From positions 2,170,001 through 2,234,000 of the forward strand of contig NW_026907680.1 of NCBI RefSeq assembly GCF_028389875.1: a stretch of 64,000 bases of DNA, read 5' to 3'. The stretch comes from Rhea pennata (lineage: Eukaryota > Chordata > Aves > Rheiformes > Rheidae). Below are positions 20,620-45,300 of the stretch, piece by piece. Position numbers and translations under genes: made by a program. The notes below the pieces were generated by a model that was given only the letters and a program-made list of their open reading frames with translations, was not told the DNA's origin and did no database searches. Position 1 is the first letter of the stretch; every line of letters starts with the position of its first letter.

Positions 20620-20988
20620 TTGCCAGAAGGCCTTGCCCAGATCATCTTGCCGTTCCCGACAGCAGACTGGATCGGATCGAGCTCCAGGATGCACTGACCT
20701 GTTGATCGGGGAGTCCTCTGACCTCCCACCGAATTCGGGACGAGAAGAGGCTAAAAGGTGCAACGCCGACCAGAGATATTTGTGCCAGGGCGAAAGGGGG
20801 GTGAATCTTTGGATTGGTGAGTATCAAATTTACTTACTTCCGCGGAAGACTATGTTGAATTATGTCACACATAGACACTCGGCAAAGGTTGCCTTAAATT
20901 GACCAGAGGGGTCAGAGCAGAGTGCGCACAAAGGTACGGGAAAAAAGGTATTTCTAGGTAATAAGGTTGGTATTTCTAGGTAATTAAC

Positions 20989-22480
20989 ATGGGATCAAGC
21001 CAATCCATGATTCCTCCCTGTAGCCCTTTGGGTTGTATTTTGAAACACTGGAATATTTTTGGAGGAGATCGGATGACAAAAAAAAAAAAGAATGAAAAGA
21101 TGTTGTAATCAATGGTGGCCAATGTATAAGCTGGAATGTGATGAGAAATGGCCAAAAAATGAACTATAACACTATATTGCAGTTACTGCTGTTTTGTTGC
21201 TGGAAGGGGAAGTGGGATGAAATACCCTATGTGGAGGCTTTTGTGTCACTATATAGGGAAGCAGAAATGCAGAGGGATTGTGAACTTATAAGTAAGGAGG
21301 AATCTGTAATGGTTGCAGTAGGAAAGAAGGAAGAGAGCGGGTATTGTGCTAACAGACAAATTCTGAATGGAGAGGAGCAGGAGGATGTACAACTACTGAC
21401 AGTGCCCCCCTCTTGTGGAAACGATTCCACCGCAGTTGAAGCATCGGCCCCCCCGCTAGAAAGCCAAGAGTCCAGCCCTATTTCTGGCCAAACTAGGAGA
21501 CGGAAACAACCTGTTCTACAGGCTCCTTTGAGACAAGCAGTGGGACCAGAAGGGCTGCCAGTATTTGTACATGTTCCTTTTACAGCCTCGGATTTACTAA
21601 ACTGGAAGCAGTCTGTTGGATCATATAGGGAAAATCCTGAGAAGCTGCATCAGCTTTTGGAGACTATTATGATAACTCATAATCCGAACTGGGGAGATGT
21701 GCAGGCGCTGTTGAATGCTTTCCTGACGGGAGAAGAAAGGAGGCTGGTAGTTGCTAAGGCAAAAGAAGAGGGTGAGAGAAGGGACAGAAAGGGGGAACCT
21801 GAGGTCTATTTACGCACCAGAAAGGATCCAGAGTGGGATCCAAATAGGAGTGGGGGTAGGGAGCTATTGAGGCAGTATCAACAGCTAATCTTATACGGGT
21901 TTCGGTACAGAGTTCCGAAACCAAAGAACGCATCAAAACTGTATGAAGTAAAGCAAGGGCCTGAAGAAAATCCCTCGGCTTTTTATGAAAGATTATGCGA
22001 AAGAGCCAGAAAATGGACAGACCTGGATCCAAATGAGGAAGCAAATCAAAGGCTGTTTAATATGCTCTTCATTGGCTAGTCAGCTCAGGATATTAGAAAG
22101 AAGCTGCAGAAGGTAGATGGAGCTGGGGGAATGTCTATTCCACAGCTGATAGAAATAGCGTATAAGGTATAGAATAATCGAGATGAAAAGAGAACAAGAG
22201 AAATCGAATGAAACTGCAGGCTTCTCTCCTGGCAGCTGTCCAGAGGAATGAATTCCAAGGCAGGGGCAGGGGAAGCAGGAGAGGTAACAGAGGAGGAAGA
22301 GGTGGAAGGGGAGGGAGTCCAGGAGGAGGCCTCCCTAGACCCGCTTTGGGTCCAAATCAATGTGCAATTTTGTAGGCAGGAAGGGCACTGGAAAGATGAA
22401 TGTCCAAATCGAAGAAGGATAACAAAGCTACAGAGCCCAGCAAACACCAACCTAATTATGTTAGAGGAGTCACATATGGA
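20989..22480 (+). pseudogene. gag remnant (matrix, capsid, nucleocapsid)
   Basis: The ATG at 20989 opens a frame with a myristoylation-type Met-Gly-Ser-Ser start. It stops at 21106 after a run of about 12 A (likely frameshift). The frame resumes about 21138 and includes a gammaretroviral capsid-like region up to a TAG at 22077, with a second TAG at 22170 in the same frame. The nucleocapsid part (about 22230-22430) has a Gly/Arg-rich stretch and one CCHC-like knuckle in which a shift separates the first Cys from the rest. Not functional as read. Confidence 0.8.
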
Positions 22481-22489
22481 ATGAAGGGG

Positions 22490-22830
22490 ACCGGGGGAGA
22501 AATATAGTATTTCCTCAGCTGATCCCCTGGTTCCAGTAAAGCTGGGGAAAGAAACTATAGATTTTTTATTAGATAGTGGAGCCACTCATTCACTGATAAC
22601 TATTTGTAAAGGACCCTTAAGTAAGACTGCTACCACCATTGTTGGGGCTACGGGAAGGAAAGCTTTGAGGCCATTTTTGCAACCAATGGAGTGCATGACT
22701 GGAGGTACTAAATTGACTCATGAATTTCTCTCTATGCCAGAGTGTCCCCTCCCTTTATTAGGACGGGATTTACTATGCAAACTGAATGCGCAGGTGACCT
22801 TTTCTGAGAGTTCCGTGCAGCTCCACAGCC
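22490..22830 (+). pseudogene. Retroviral aspartic protease region
   Basis: Continuous in frame with the first RT segment. The active-site motif Asp-Ser-Gly-Ala is intact at 22572-22583, and a typical LLGRDLL motif lies near the C-terminal end. The domain itself shows no stop, but it sits in a broken polyprotein. Confidence 0.75.
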
Positions 22831-24122
22831 CTCCAGAATCGGCATGGAGAGCACAAATCTGCCTTTTGATGGGATCGGCTCCAGACGATAACAGTGCAAG
22901 TATCCCTTCAAGTGTATTGGATGCGGTGATTCCCTTGGTTTGGGCCTCAACAAAGCCAGGCAAAGCAAAAAACGCGACTCCAGTCAAAATAGAGCTGCAA
23001 CCAGGAGCGAAGCCAGTTAGGGTGCATCAGTACCCTATCAAGCTAGAAGCACGTAGAGGATTGGAACCCCTAATTAATGCCTTCTTGCAATATGGCTTGC
23101 TTAGAGAGTGTCAGTCTGAATTCAATACACCAATCCTGCCGGTAAGGAAACCGCACTCCCAAGAATATCGACTGGTCCAGGACCTGAGGGCAGTGAATCA
23201 AATAACAGAAGATATCCATCCAAGTGTGCCAAACCCATATACTCTTTTAGCCTCGGTGCCTGAGACTAACAATTGTTTTACAGTGCGAGATTTAAAAGAT
23301 GCCTTTTTTTCTGTATTCCTATAGAAGAACAAAGCCAGACAATTTTCACCTTTGAATGGGAAAGTCCCACTACAAGGAGGAAGGAGCAGTTATGCTGGAT
23401 GGTTCTTCCTCTAGGATTCAAGGACAGCCCTACCGTGTTTGGTGAGATCTTGGCCAAAGAACTAGCCCAATGGCAGGAAGGTAACAAAAATGTCACTCTT
23501 TTACAGTATGTGGATGACATTTTGAGTGGAGCGGATTCAGAGCAAATATGTTTAGAGGCGACAGTGAGTCTGTTCAATTTTTTGGGACTTGCCGGGTATC
23601 GTGTTTCAAAGAAAAAGGCTCAGATTGCGAAGAAGGAAGTCCAATATCTTGGATTTAAAATATCAAAAGGAGACCGTGCACTAGGAGCGGAAAGAAAAGA
23701 GGCTATATGCCGAATTGCAGGACCCCGCACAAAAAGACAGCTGAGGGGATTCTTGGGAATGGCAGGATTTTGCCGTATATGGATCCCTAATTTTGTGCTG
23801 ATAACTAAACCTTTATATGCAGCCCTAAAGGGTCCGGAGGAATGGTTAGAGCGGACCCCAGAATGCCGTGCTAGTTTCGATGAAATAAAAAAGAAATTGA
23901 CGGAAGCTCCAGCACTGGGACTCCCAGATATGGCTAAACCCTTTCAATTGTATGTGCATGAGCGGCAGCAGGTGGCCTCGGGAGTAATGACCCAAATGCT
24001 TGGGAGCCGGAAAAGACCGGTGGCATATCTTTCTAAACAATTAGACAAAGTAAGTAAAGGATGGCCGGCCTGCCTCCGGGCTATAGCAGCCACCGTCTTT
24101 ATTAATACAAGAGGCCCGCACA
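22830..24122 (+). pseudogene. Reverse transcriptase remnant
   Basis: The fingers and palm are encoded in two frames. The first ends with TAG at 23322. The second is open from about 23273, with the shift near a run of T at about 23302-23309. The catalytic YVDD box is intact at 23507-23518. Near 24095-24125 the frame shifts again, and most of the connection segment between the thumb and RNase H is missing. It is defective by frameshift and deletion. Confidence 0.85.
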
Positions 24123-24632
24123 TTGACTGTGGGTAGCAGCTTTGTACAGAATGGAGAGAGAAAGGCTGGATATGCAGTAGTGACTCAGTGGAAAGAAGTA
24201 GAAGCTAAACCATTGCCACAAAACACCTCAGCAAGAAAGGCTGAAATCATTGCCCTTTTACGAGCCCTTGAAATCGGAAAGGGCCAAAGAGTAAATATAG
24301 ATACTGACTCAAAGTATGCTTTTGGGGTAGTTCACACTCATGGAGCGATTTGGAAAGAACGAGGGCTCTTAAATTCTCAAGGAAGTAATATCAAGTATGG
24401 ACAAGAGATATTAAGATTGTTCAAAGCAATAATGGAACCCAAAGAAGTAGCTATAATGCATTGCAAAGCCCACCAGAAGGGAAATAGTGAAGTGACACAA
24501 GGAAACAGGAGAGCAGATATGGCAGCCAAAAAGGCAGCACTAGCAGGACAGGTGATTGGGGCTTTATTACCCAGTAGAAAAATACAGGTGAGACGTCCTG
24601 AATATTCAGACAAAGAAAATCAGTTGGCATAA
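24123..24632 (+). pseudogene. RNase H domain remnant
   Basis: An open frame begins at the deletion junction. Where the family has an Asp at the start of the fold (before Gly-Ser-Ser), this copy has Val, so the first catalytic Asp is lost. The second and third acidic positions (in the ALLRALE and DTDSKYAF segments) and the HCKAHQKG helix are visible. Confidence 0.75.
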
Positions 24633-24659
24633 AGGCTAGAATGTACAAAAAATGCTAAA

Positions 24660-25725
24660 GGGTGGTGAGTCACCCCAAATGGACAAGTTTTAACTACAGC
24701 CAAAATGATGGAAGTGCTCCTCAAGAGACTGCATGAAGAAACTCACATGGGAGCAGATGCTATGATAAGCAGCGTAAAAAAGATATGCTGTGGGATCAAA
24801 GATGCTATCAAATGCTGACCTTATTGTAAGGAGATGCCCCACCTGTTGTGCAACTAACCCCAAAATTCAGAAGAAACCACCTATGGGAGAACTAAGAAGA
24901 GGATTAACCCCAGGGGAACACTGGCAGATCGATTTCTCTCAATTGCCTAAATGTGGTCGGTTTAAAGATTTACTTGTTTTGGTAGATACATTTTCTGGCT
25001 GGCCAGAAGCCTTCCCATGCTCCACCAATCGTGCAAAAGAGGTAATTAAGATTTTACTAAAAGAGATAGTTCCTCGATTTGTGATTCCTGAAGGTATATC
25101 CTCAGATAATGGACCTCATTTTATTTCAGAGGTGGTTCAAGGAACATCCAGATTTTTACAGATGAAATGGGAATTACACACTCCATGCAGACTCCAGTCT
25201 AGCGGTAAGGTAGAAAGAATGAACCAAACACTTAAAAGACATATTTCAAGACTGTGTCAGGAAACCCATCTTAAATGGGTAGATGTATTACCAATGGCCT
25301 TGATGAGAATAAGAATAACCCCAAGAATAAAAAAGGGAGTAAGCCCTTTTGAAACACTTTATGGGAAACCTTACCCAATTAATGAAATAGGGGGACGAAG
25401 TGATCAAATGCATGTAAGAGGGGAAGAAATGTTGAGAGAGTATTTATTGTCTTTGTCTTGGGTACTAACATCTTTACATAGGTACCTTAATCAACGTACC
25501 CCCCTTCCATTGGACTCCCCTGTGCATGACTTCAAGCCTGGGCATCTAGTTTATATTCGGACATGGAAAGAAGAACCACTAAGAGAAAAGTGGAAAGGAC
25601 CTTACCTGGTGCTTCTGACAACTCCTACTGCAGTAAAGGTGGAGGGAATAAGTTCCTGGACCCACTATTCCCGAATACAGAAGGCACCTTTGAATGACTC
25701 GTGGACTGCCATACCCACAAGATAG
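24660..25725 (+). pseudogene. Integrase remnant
   Basis: The zinc-binding His pair (HEETH near 24732) lies in one frame and the Cys pair (CPTC near 24835) in another, with a shift near 24790. The catalytic core keeps the acidic triad: Asp at 24931, Asp at 25105 and Glu at 25213. The C-terminal SH3-like part is open to TAG at 25723-25725. No env frame follows. Confidence 0.85.
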
Positions 25726-26171
25726 CTCCCAAGAGAAGAACACAGAAGTTACAAAAGTGATGAACTGCACTTGGAAAATTGAACTCTTTTATATGGAAAT
25801 AGAGTGCTCTTAAGTGTTATTAGGTGTTATTTTGCATTCTGATAGTATTGTTAATTATAGATAGAGCTGATTTACAAGAATATTGATTTGTTTAATTTAA
25901 TTTGTTTGCTATAGAGTTAAGATGGAAAATGAGGACATTGTTAACTTTGTTATGCACGCTCATTGGTAGAGCTAACCTGATTTTGTAGCTTATACGGGCC
26001 TTCAGAAAAAGTGACTCAGATTACTGCTTGCTTCTCTATCCCCAGATCTCCTGGATTACCCATGCCATGGGAAATACTTAGAATTAACTTAACATTCATG
26101 TAAGAATAATTGAAGTTGTTTAAATGAGACTTGCTAGATAAGTGATATTAACAAGTCTCAGAGGGGGGAAT
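25726..26171 (+). other. Post-pol region without env, with polypurine tract
   Basis: About 440 bases contain no env-like ORF, so env has been deleted or was never present. The purine tract GAGGGGGGAA lies at 26161-26170, immediately before the LTR stub. Confidence 0.65.
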
Positions 26172-26184
26172 TCTTAGAGAAATA
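26172..26184 (+). repeat. 3' LTR stub (about 13 bp)
   Basis: TCTTAGAGAAATA matches the first 13 bases of the 5' LTR except one. Similarity then ends abruptly. This marks a rearrangement breakpoint inside the 3' LTR. Confidence 0.6.
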
Positions 26185-27501
26185 TCCCCCCCCTTAAAAA
26201 GCAGGGCCCGCTCTTTGAAACAAAGGCAAGTGTTTTCCCCCAAAAGACAATTCCGCAGAAGGGGAACGGCGGCACGTGCAGGCGTGGTGAGACGCTCGCG
26301 CAGGCGTCGTTCCGCAGCGGGGACGTTCCACTGCTGCCCGAGCTTTGAGCCCGTCACTGCAACGGGAACCGCAGCTTGCCCGGTGGCCCCAGAGCTTGAC
26401 TCGTTCCCGAGAAGCCGGAGGCTCTGGCCAGGCGGCGGCCGCTCGCCCCCAGGGGAAAAAAAGAGAAAAAAGCCATTTCTGGGCACGCTCTGGCAAGGCA
26501 GCAGGAACTTCGGGGTGTTCCCCGAAGTTCCTGGGATGAGCCCACGCAGGTGTATCCACTCTGGTTTCATGCAGGGATGCTGAAGCCACATGCCAGTCTG
26601 CAAGGCCCTAAAAGTAAGGAGCTGCTAGCAGAAAAGCTAACATGAGAAATAAAAGAATTTTTAAAAAATTAAAAAGCAAAGGCAGGGTAACGTTCTAGTC
26701 GTACTCAATCACCCACAACATCTTCTGTCTCGTAAGATGGTCACATTTGAATGGTAGGGTTATTTTGTTTTGTTTTAAATCTATTTTAAAAATACCTACT
26801 GAAACCAGCAAGTCAAAAAATTTTCTCTTTCCCTTATATCTGCAGTGGAGACACCTGAAGCATCCAGAGAGGTCACAAAATCCAATTATTCCAATGAGCA
26901 GGGATAAAAGACAACGTCCTTTCAGATCGCATCTAATTAAATTAACCAAAAATCGGTTTAAGCGCTAACTTGGCGCCTGTTATGCCCGTCTGGAATCTCT
27001 TGGATCTTGTGAATCCGGCAGTTGGCCGCGTTGCAGTAACTGTCTTTTCAAGGGACTGCTCGCCAGCGAGCGGCTGGGTACAACTGCGGGAGACACGTCC
27101 CAGCTGCGCTGCTGCATTCCACCCTCAAACGCGGCAAGCGCGGGTTCATTGCTGAGCCCTGCGGTCAGTTAAGCTCTTTAGAGTGCTTGAAGAGTAAATG
27201 CAACAGAAATAGCAAGGGGGGTTTAAATACGATTTGTTAAGGTGAGGAGCCAAATAGAAAAGACCTGCCTGGAGTTCCTGTTTAGATACATTTCATCAGT
27301 AAAAAACAATACAACGTTTTACAGAGTATCCTCCCCAAAACTGTACAGAAATTACAAACATTTCCCCTCTGTCCATAAAGCAGAGTTTAAATTATCCCAT
27401 TTCATAGTCCATATTCAAGGCAACAAGTGAAACGATGCTGCTCAGTTCGTCTTGTAGGAGAAGCAGGATCGTTCTTCTGAGCTGCAGTCCTGCTAGAGAT
27501 G
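26185..27501. other. DNA between ERV stub and TMEM209 stop (3' UTR plus flank)
   Basis: No gene is supported. GC-rich at 26.2-26.6 kb, then AT-rich. The part next to 27501 should include the TMEM209 3' UTR. I could not identify its polyadenylation signal with confidence. Confidence 0.5.
26504..26531. other. Perfect 12-bp stem, 4-nt loop hairpin
   Basis: GGAACTTCGGGG, loop TGTT, CCCCGAAGTTCC. It is followed by no T-run and sits near no annotated transcript end. Confidence 0.7.
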
Positions 27502-40049
<12,548 letters not shown>

Positions 40050-40240
40050 CCGCCGGCAGCCCGCCGCACTCCCAGGCCTCGCTGCCAGGCCCTGAGTCGG
40101 CAGCGACACCGCCGCTCCGCTCCGCTCCGCCCCCGAGGGCGCCGCGGCCCAGGCCCAGGCCCAGGCCCCGCCCGCCGCCCCCACCGCAGCCGCCTCCAAC
40201 GATTGGTCGCTCGGACGTGACGTCACCGGAATCAGTTCTG
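40050..40240 (-). promoter_or_regulatory. TMEM209 proximal promoter and candidate first exon
   Basis: CpG-rich. On the minus strand the order is CRE palindrome TGACGTCA (40218-40225), CCAAT box (ATTGG on plus, 40202-40206), GC boxes, then a candidate non-coding exon ending GGCGG|GTGACAAG at 40050. The layout suits a TATA-less housekeeping promoter directed at TMEM209. Confidence 0.6.
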
Positions 40241-40715
40241 CGGGGGGGGGGGCGGGGCGGGGGGGAACGCCGTTGCCGGGGAGATGCCGTTAACGGCGGG
40301 GGGGGGAGGGGGGCGGGGGAGACGACTCCGCTTTTGAAAAACAACGTTCGCCCGTGCACAGCCCGGCCGCTTTCCTACTGAAAACCCCCGCCCGTGTCCG
40401 TCTCCAGACCCTCCGCACACCCCCCCGCCTTTACGCCACAAAATGCCGCACACAACAGCAGTAACACTGGCCACTTTCCCTGCTCCTCCCATCAGCGCAG
40501 GAAACTGCCACGCCTCCCCCGGCCACAGGCTTCAAAACCTCTCAGCTACTTCGTCGCTGAACACAAACATACAGGAGTTACCTCAGAGAACACGCGGTTT
40601 AACTGAAATGACAGGATTTCACACGCACAGCCCTCTCCCACCTCCACCACCCTAGACCCTTCCCCACACCCCCCCCACTCTGGCACACACCACGACACGC
40701 ACGGACACTTGTCAC

Positions 40716-40995
40716 CTGCCAGCGGCCCGCCGCGCTCCCAGGCCTCGCTGACAGGCCCTGAGCGCACACGCCCCGGCTCCCCCGCAGCCAAACCCCGCCG
40801 ACCACAAGCAGACTCGGCCCCGCAACGAGCAGGCGCCCCGGGAGGGCGGCGACACCGCCGCTCCGCTCCGCTCCGCCCCCGAGGGCGCCCAGGCCCCGCC
40901 CCAGGCCCAGGCTCCGCCTGCCGCCCTCACCGCAGCCGCCCTCACCGCAGCCGCCTCCAACAATTGGTCGCGCGGACCCGTGACGTCACTGGAGG
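40716..40995 (-). promoter_or_regulatory. TMEM209 distal promoter (duplicate) and candidate first exon
   Basis: A second copy of the same module: CRE at 40981-40988, CCAAT (ATTGG) at 40963-40967, the same GC-rich block, and a candidate exon ending GGCAG|GTGACAAG at 40716, a better donor than the proximal one. It differs by an insert near 40770-40850. Both copies keep the CRE and CCAAT sites. Confidence 0.6.
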
Positions 40996-41011
40996 CAGTT
41001 CCGCGGGGGCG

Positions 41012-41101
41012 GGGACGCCGTTGTCGGGGGGACGCCGTTGCCAGGGGAACGCCGTTGCCAGGGGGACGCCGTTGCCAGGGGGACGCCGTTGCCAGGGGGA
41101 T
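41012..41101. repeat. 18-bp minisatellite beside the distal promoter
   Basis: About five units of GACGCCGTTGCCAGGGGG. The proximal promoter has only about two diverged units at 40265-40295, so the array expanded after the duplication. Confidence 0.85.
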
Positions 41102-41602
41102 GCTCGCGCAGCCGCCCCGGACGCCCCGGCCGATGGCGCCTGCCCGACCCGGCCGCAAGCGGCGCCAGGCGCCATGGCGGCCCCAGCGCGGCGGCCGCGA
41201 CGCCCCCCGCACCCTGCCGCCCGCCTTGGCCGCCACCGGCCGTGCCCACACCCGGCCGTACCCTTCCCCTGCTCGGCTCCCACTACGGCCGCGTGCGGGC
41301 ACACCCCCCGGCTGCCCCACGCCAGAGCCTGGCCAAACGTGTTGCTCCTGCCTGCAAACCTCACCACGAGGAGCAGGGAGGAATAAAAGCACCGCTGGCC
41401 GCTGAAAGGGAGCACAACGAGTTACAGCAGACCGCTCTGTGAGCGCGGGCCAGCGGACAACCTCAGCTGCTCCAAAACCCTTCCTGCCTTTGCCTCAGAT
41501 CCCAAGCACCAACCTGAAATTAAGAAAGCCTAAAAAAGGAGATTAACTACAAGCCTAGACTGCACAGTTATCGATAAACACAGTGTCTAACGCTTGGCCA
41601 CT
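41102..41602. other. CpG-rich then AT-richer flank upstream of TMEM209
   Basis: GC-rich to about 41350 and then ordinary sequence. Overlapping frames on both strands reflect GC content. A divergent gene (as at the mammalian TMEM209 locus) could start here, but nothing supports one. Confidence 0.45.
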
Positions 41603-41703
41603 CTGTACAGTGTGCTGTAGGTGACCCTGCTTGAGCAGGGGGGTTGGACGAGATGATCTCCAGAGGCCCCTTCCAACCTCCATCCTTCGATGATTCTGTG
41701 ATG
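41603..41703 (+). mobile_element. CR1 3' fragment at the TMEM209/copy 2 junction
   Basis: It matches the reverse complement of 16430-16525. Homology with copy 1's flank begins inside this CR1 piece (about 41603), so the breakpoint between the TMEM209 block and the amplified family lies in the element. Confidence 0.75.
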
Positions 41704-42390
41704 GGCGCTTTCTCTCGCAGCTCCTGCTGTGGGGGGAATGGAAAATGCGTGGAGGACAAAGAGGCTAGAAGCTGGTCTGAGGTGCGGATCCTTACCGAGG
41801 CTTGTCAGTCTGCAGAGAGAAGGGGACTCAATCCTCATGTAGTGCTGATGAAAGTCTCCCTGAGCAGGCTCTCAAGCAAAGCTCCTGCATTTGCAGATGC
41901 GCACGCACCAGATGGAATGATGAAGCCTGGTCCTCCAGAATCGCCATTGCTAGTGAGGGGCCGCAGGCTTTGCCCTGACTTGGGCTTGCTGGAGTGTCAA
42001 GGTGGAGCAGAGTGGCACTTGGAGGAGGCTCTCCTTCAGCAGCTTAAAGGCCTGCCAGCTTTCTTGAGCTCCTTTGCCCTTCTGAGCTGCCTCCCCTGGC
42101 ATCCCCCTAGCAGGTCTCTGCAGAAGGGGAAGCCTGCTCGCCTCAAGGCCAGCCTCTGGGCTCTGCTGCCCTCCTTCCTACCTGCCCTCAGGCTCTGCAA
42201 CTCCACTAGTTCCCGGGTGCTACAGCCCAGGTGGCCATGGACGCTGCTGGCACCAAGCCTCCGGGGTGGCCGCTTCCCCTTCTGGCCCTGGGCACCCGCC
42301 TTCTTCCCCTCACGCCCGCAAAAGCCCAGCACTCAAGGGCACCCAAGACACACACAAGAGCTAGCAGTTCCCTCCCACCATGCAGCCAGT
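41640..42390 (-). repeat. 3' flank of G module copy 2
   Basis: Reverse complement of about 15.74-16.49 kb with few differences. On the minus strand it follows copy 2's last retained cassette directly, through a deletion of the sequence equivalent to about 10.0-15.74 kb. Confidence 0.75.
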
Positions 42391-45300
42391 GGACAAAGTC
42401 AGCCAGGGCTCAAAGAAGGGCACTGGAAGGGCTCTTGTACAACCAGCAACCACAGGACAATGCATTTGCAGAATGCAGGCTAGCACAAGAAGGACCCCAG
42501 TCAGGAACACTTACCACTCCTGTGTTCTGATGGCCTACATTCACAGGCTGTGTAGCACGTACCCTAGCTTCTGGACGTGGTTTCTTTCCACCTGCTGCTG
42601 CATTCTGTGCAGAGCACTGTGAGGAGACTGGGAATGGACTGCAAATATACACACGGGGAGGTGGTATGAGCACAGGGGGAGTAGGATCTCCACTCCCCCC
42701 TCACAAGCTGGGCACCTGCTTCTGCAGCAGAAGGCAGTGCTGCAGCAGAATCACAGGGATTCCACTGACTGCAGGTACATCAACAGCTGTGAAGACTACC
42801 CCCAAATAAAACACTCAGGGCTGCACATCATGCCCGAAAGAGAGCTCTAAGCTCGCCCACAGCATGACTTTCTCTCCATGCAGTGAGGATAGAAGCAGGG
42901 TCATCTACAGGACAGGCTCCAACTCATACCACTACCCCTGTCCTGCCACATGCATTAGCCACTGCTCCATGGCCCCAAAGACTCTGTGTTCAGGGATGGG
43001 CAATGGATGGTTGCTGGGCTCCCAGTGTCAAAGAAGGAGAAAGGCATCAAGGCAGTCAAGCACAAAGCTCTGAGCAGGTGGGAGCCAGCACAGAGCTCTG
43101 AAGAACCCTTCCCCACAGACAGAGCCCATATGAAGGCGGAGCATGCGTGCAGGTCACTGGGACTCAGCCGCTGGGAAGCCTTGCTCCCAAAGCACTTTCA
43201 GAGCAGCCTGCCCCAGCCCTGGCAATGCAGCCCTAACCAACCTGTGCTGGGTGGCTGCTCCCTTCATCAGGCAGGGGGGAAAGAAGCAAGGCAAAGTACT
43301 CACGTTGGAAAAATACTTGGAAGAGGAGTAGAGGACAAAAAAGGAGCCGCTCTAGTGGCTGTGAACATTGATTCCCTCATCACCTTCATCTGCAAAGGTG
43401 AGAAAGAGAGGTGAGATGCTGCCAAGGAAAGGATCTTGCTGCTCACAAGGGCAGCCCATGTTTCCATGCTCCGGAGAAGAAGCTGCCTCTCAGAACTGCA
43501 GAAACAACCCTTGCTCTTGCTCTGCAGCCCCTCCATTCTACACAACAACAGCTGTGGGGGAATAGGGGAGAATGGCTAAAAGCTCTGGCAGGCTTTTGTC
43601 GAAGGTAAGAGCCGAGAGTCTGAGTTAAGAGAGCAGTTCCTGCCTATAGAGAATTCAAGGGAGGAAAGCCCAGGGGAAGGCAGCTCACTAAACTCTAGGG
43701 AAATGTGTCGGTCAGCCTGCTAGGGAGGATGAGAGAGAGCAGTGGGGGTGCAATACATCTGTTTTACCAGGAGGAAACGTTTTTCTCAGTCCCTGCGCTC
43801 ATCCTTTCCCTAAACCTTCCTGTCAGCACCCTTTTGCTCTGAAAGGCAGTTGAGCAAGGCTGAACATCCCTTTCTTGTTCAGACCAAGCATCTGAATAAT
43901 CACACAGCTGAGCAAAAACTCTCCATCTCGTATTACAGAAAGGCTCAGTGCTTCCATGGCCACCAGAAAGAGCAGTGTGTTCATGGAGAGTGCAGGAGTT
44001 ACAGATATATTGTAAAACTAGTGCACAAGTGGCATTTCTGAAAGCAAAGCCCCAGGGAAAGTCCGACAAGGCTAAGCAGAACCCATGGGAAGGGCCCTTC
44101 TACAGCCAGTGCCCAGAGCACAATGCTTTGGCAGAAAGCAAGCTGGCAAAAGAAGGACCTCCATCAGGAGCACCTACCTCTGTTGACTTCTGATGGCCAT
44201 GTACAGGCCACGCAGCTGCTGCTCGAGCTTCTGGCATTTGTGTCCTCCTGCCCAGTAATTCCTTCTTCGCAGAATGTGAGTGAATTCCTGGAAGCATGCT
44301 GCAAATACACACCGCGGGGATGTGTGCCACAGGACACTCAGGACTGCACAACATGCCCAAAAGAAAACTCGAGGAGCCCACAGTTGAGACTTTTTCTCCA
44401 GGCACCAAGGAGAGCAGCAGCGTCAGCTCCAAGGACAGGCTCCAGGACACACCATTACCCACTGTCCTGAGCACTCTAGTAGCCACTGCTGTGTAGCCCC
44501 CAAGGACAAGCTTTCTTGGAAGCTTCAGAAATGGAACCGGGAATAACTGCTCCGTCCCTTGCAGTCCTTCTCTCTTCAGGCACTTACGTCCCTCCTTCCC
44601 ATCCTCTTCAAAGAGCCCAAACAACCTGTCCTTGCCTCTAAGGGCTGCCTGAGCCAAGGGCACATCCTCTCGAGCCTGCTGCTTGCCACCCCTGACTGCT
44701 GCCTGGAAATGACCTTCCTTCCTCCTTGCTGCTGGCAGTCAAAGGAAGGGCATTGCCCAAGGGGAAACACCACAGCTTTGGGGAGATATTCACCCAAGGC
44801 ACTCCTCCCCTCCAGCAGCATTCCTTGCAGCCCTCTCTTCCACCTCACTCCTCTCTACTAGGCTGCTCACCACAGCTCTACATGCCTGGAGACATTGTTG
44901 GCAAAGGATTCTGTGGCAGCAGGCACAAAGGCTCTCTCTCACCTGAAACAGGGCCCTCCTGCCTCTTCCAGGCCCTGCATGTATGTGCACACACATAGAC
45001 TCCCCTTTGCATTCACATCCACCAACTCTGCACAAGTGTGTGTCATGCTTCAGTGACACACAGAGATGCCAGCCAGTGGGGTGTAGTCACACTCTGTTGG
45101 TGCCAGCCACCAGAGGGGACTTCAAAGGAAGAAAAGGGCTCCTAGCTCCCAAAATTCATCCACAACTCTGCAAACAGCCTCTGCTCCTTGGCCTTGCTGC
45201 CAGCAGGGCTCCGATTTCACTTTGACATACAAAGCTCGATCCTGTCCTGGCCACAAAAGACATCCTCCGCCTTTCCTCCTGCCTAACTGCATACTCACAG

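Larger units (their letters stand above)
20046..26184 (+). mobile_element. Defective gammaretrovirus-like endogenous retrovirus
   Basis: Order: 5' LTR, tRNA-Arg-type primer site, gag, pro, pol, purine tract, 3' LTR stub. No env was found. Gag, RT and integrase reading frames are each broken by frameshifts or stops, RT has an internal deletion, and the 3' LTR is cut after about 13 bases. The insertion lies in F module C. Modules D (about 52124) and E (about 62770) carry the uninterrupted site GGGGTGTTG(G)CAAGC. The host sequence resuming that site is missing after the element, so the 3' flank has been replaced. Confidence 0.88.

Noticed and set aside
25726..26160. A possible env gene of the retrovirus.
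   Set aside because: No open frame of useful length, and no signal peptide or transmembrane pattern in any frame of the roughly 440 bases available.
41012..41101. A regularly spaced repeat, considered as a CRISPR-like array.
   Set aside because: Eukaryotic context, contiguous 18-bp units without spacers: a minisatellite.
40709..41392. Overlapping 225-codon frames on both strands in the CpG island.
   Set aside because: Composition effect in GC-rich promoter DNA. They run across the minisatellite and the CRE/CCAAT modules.
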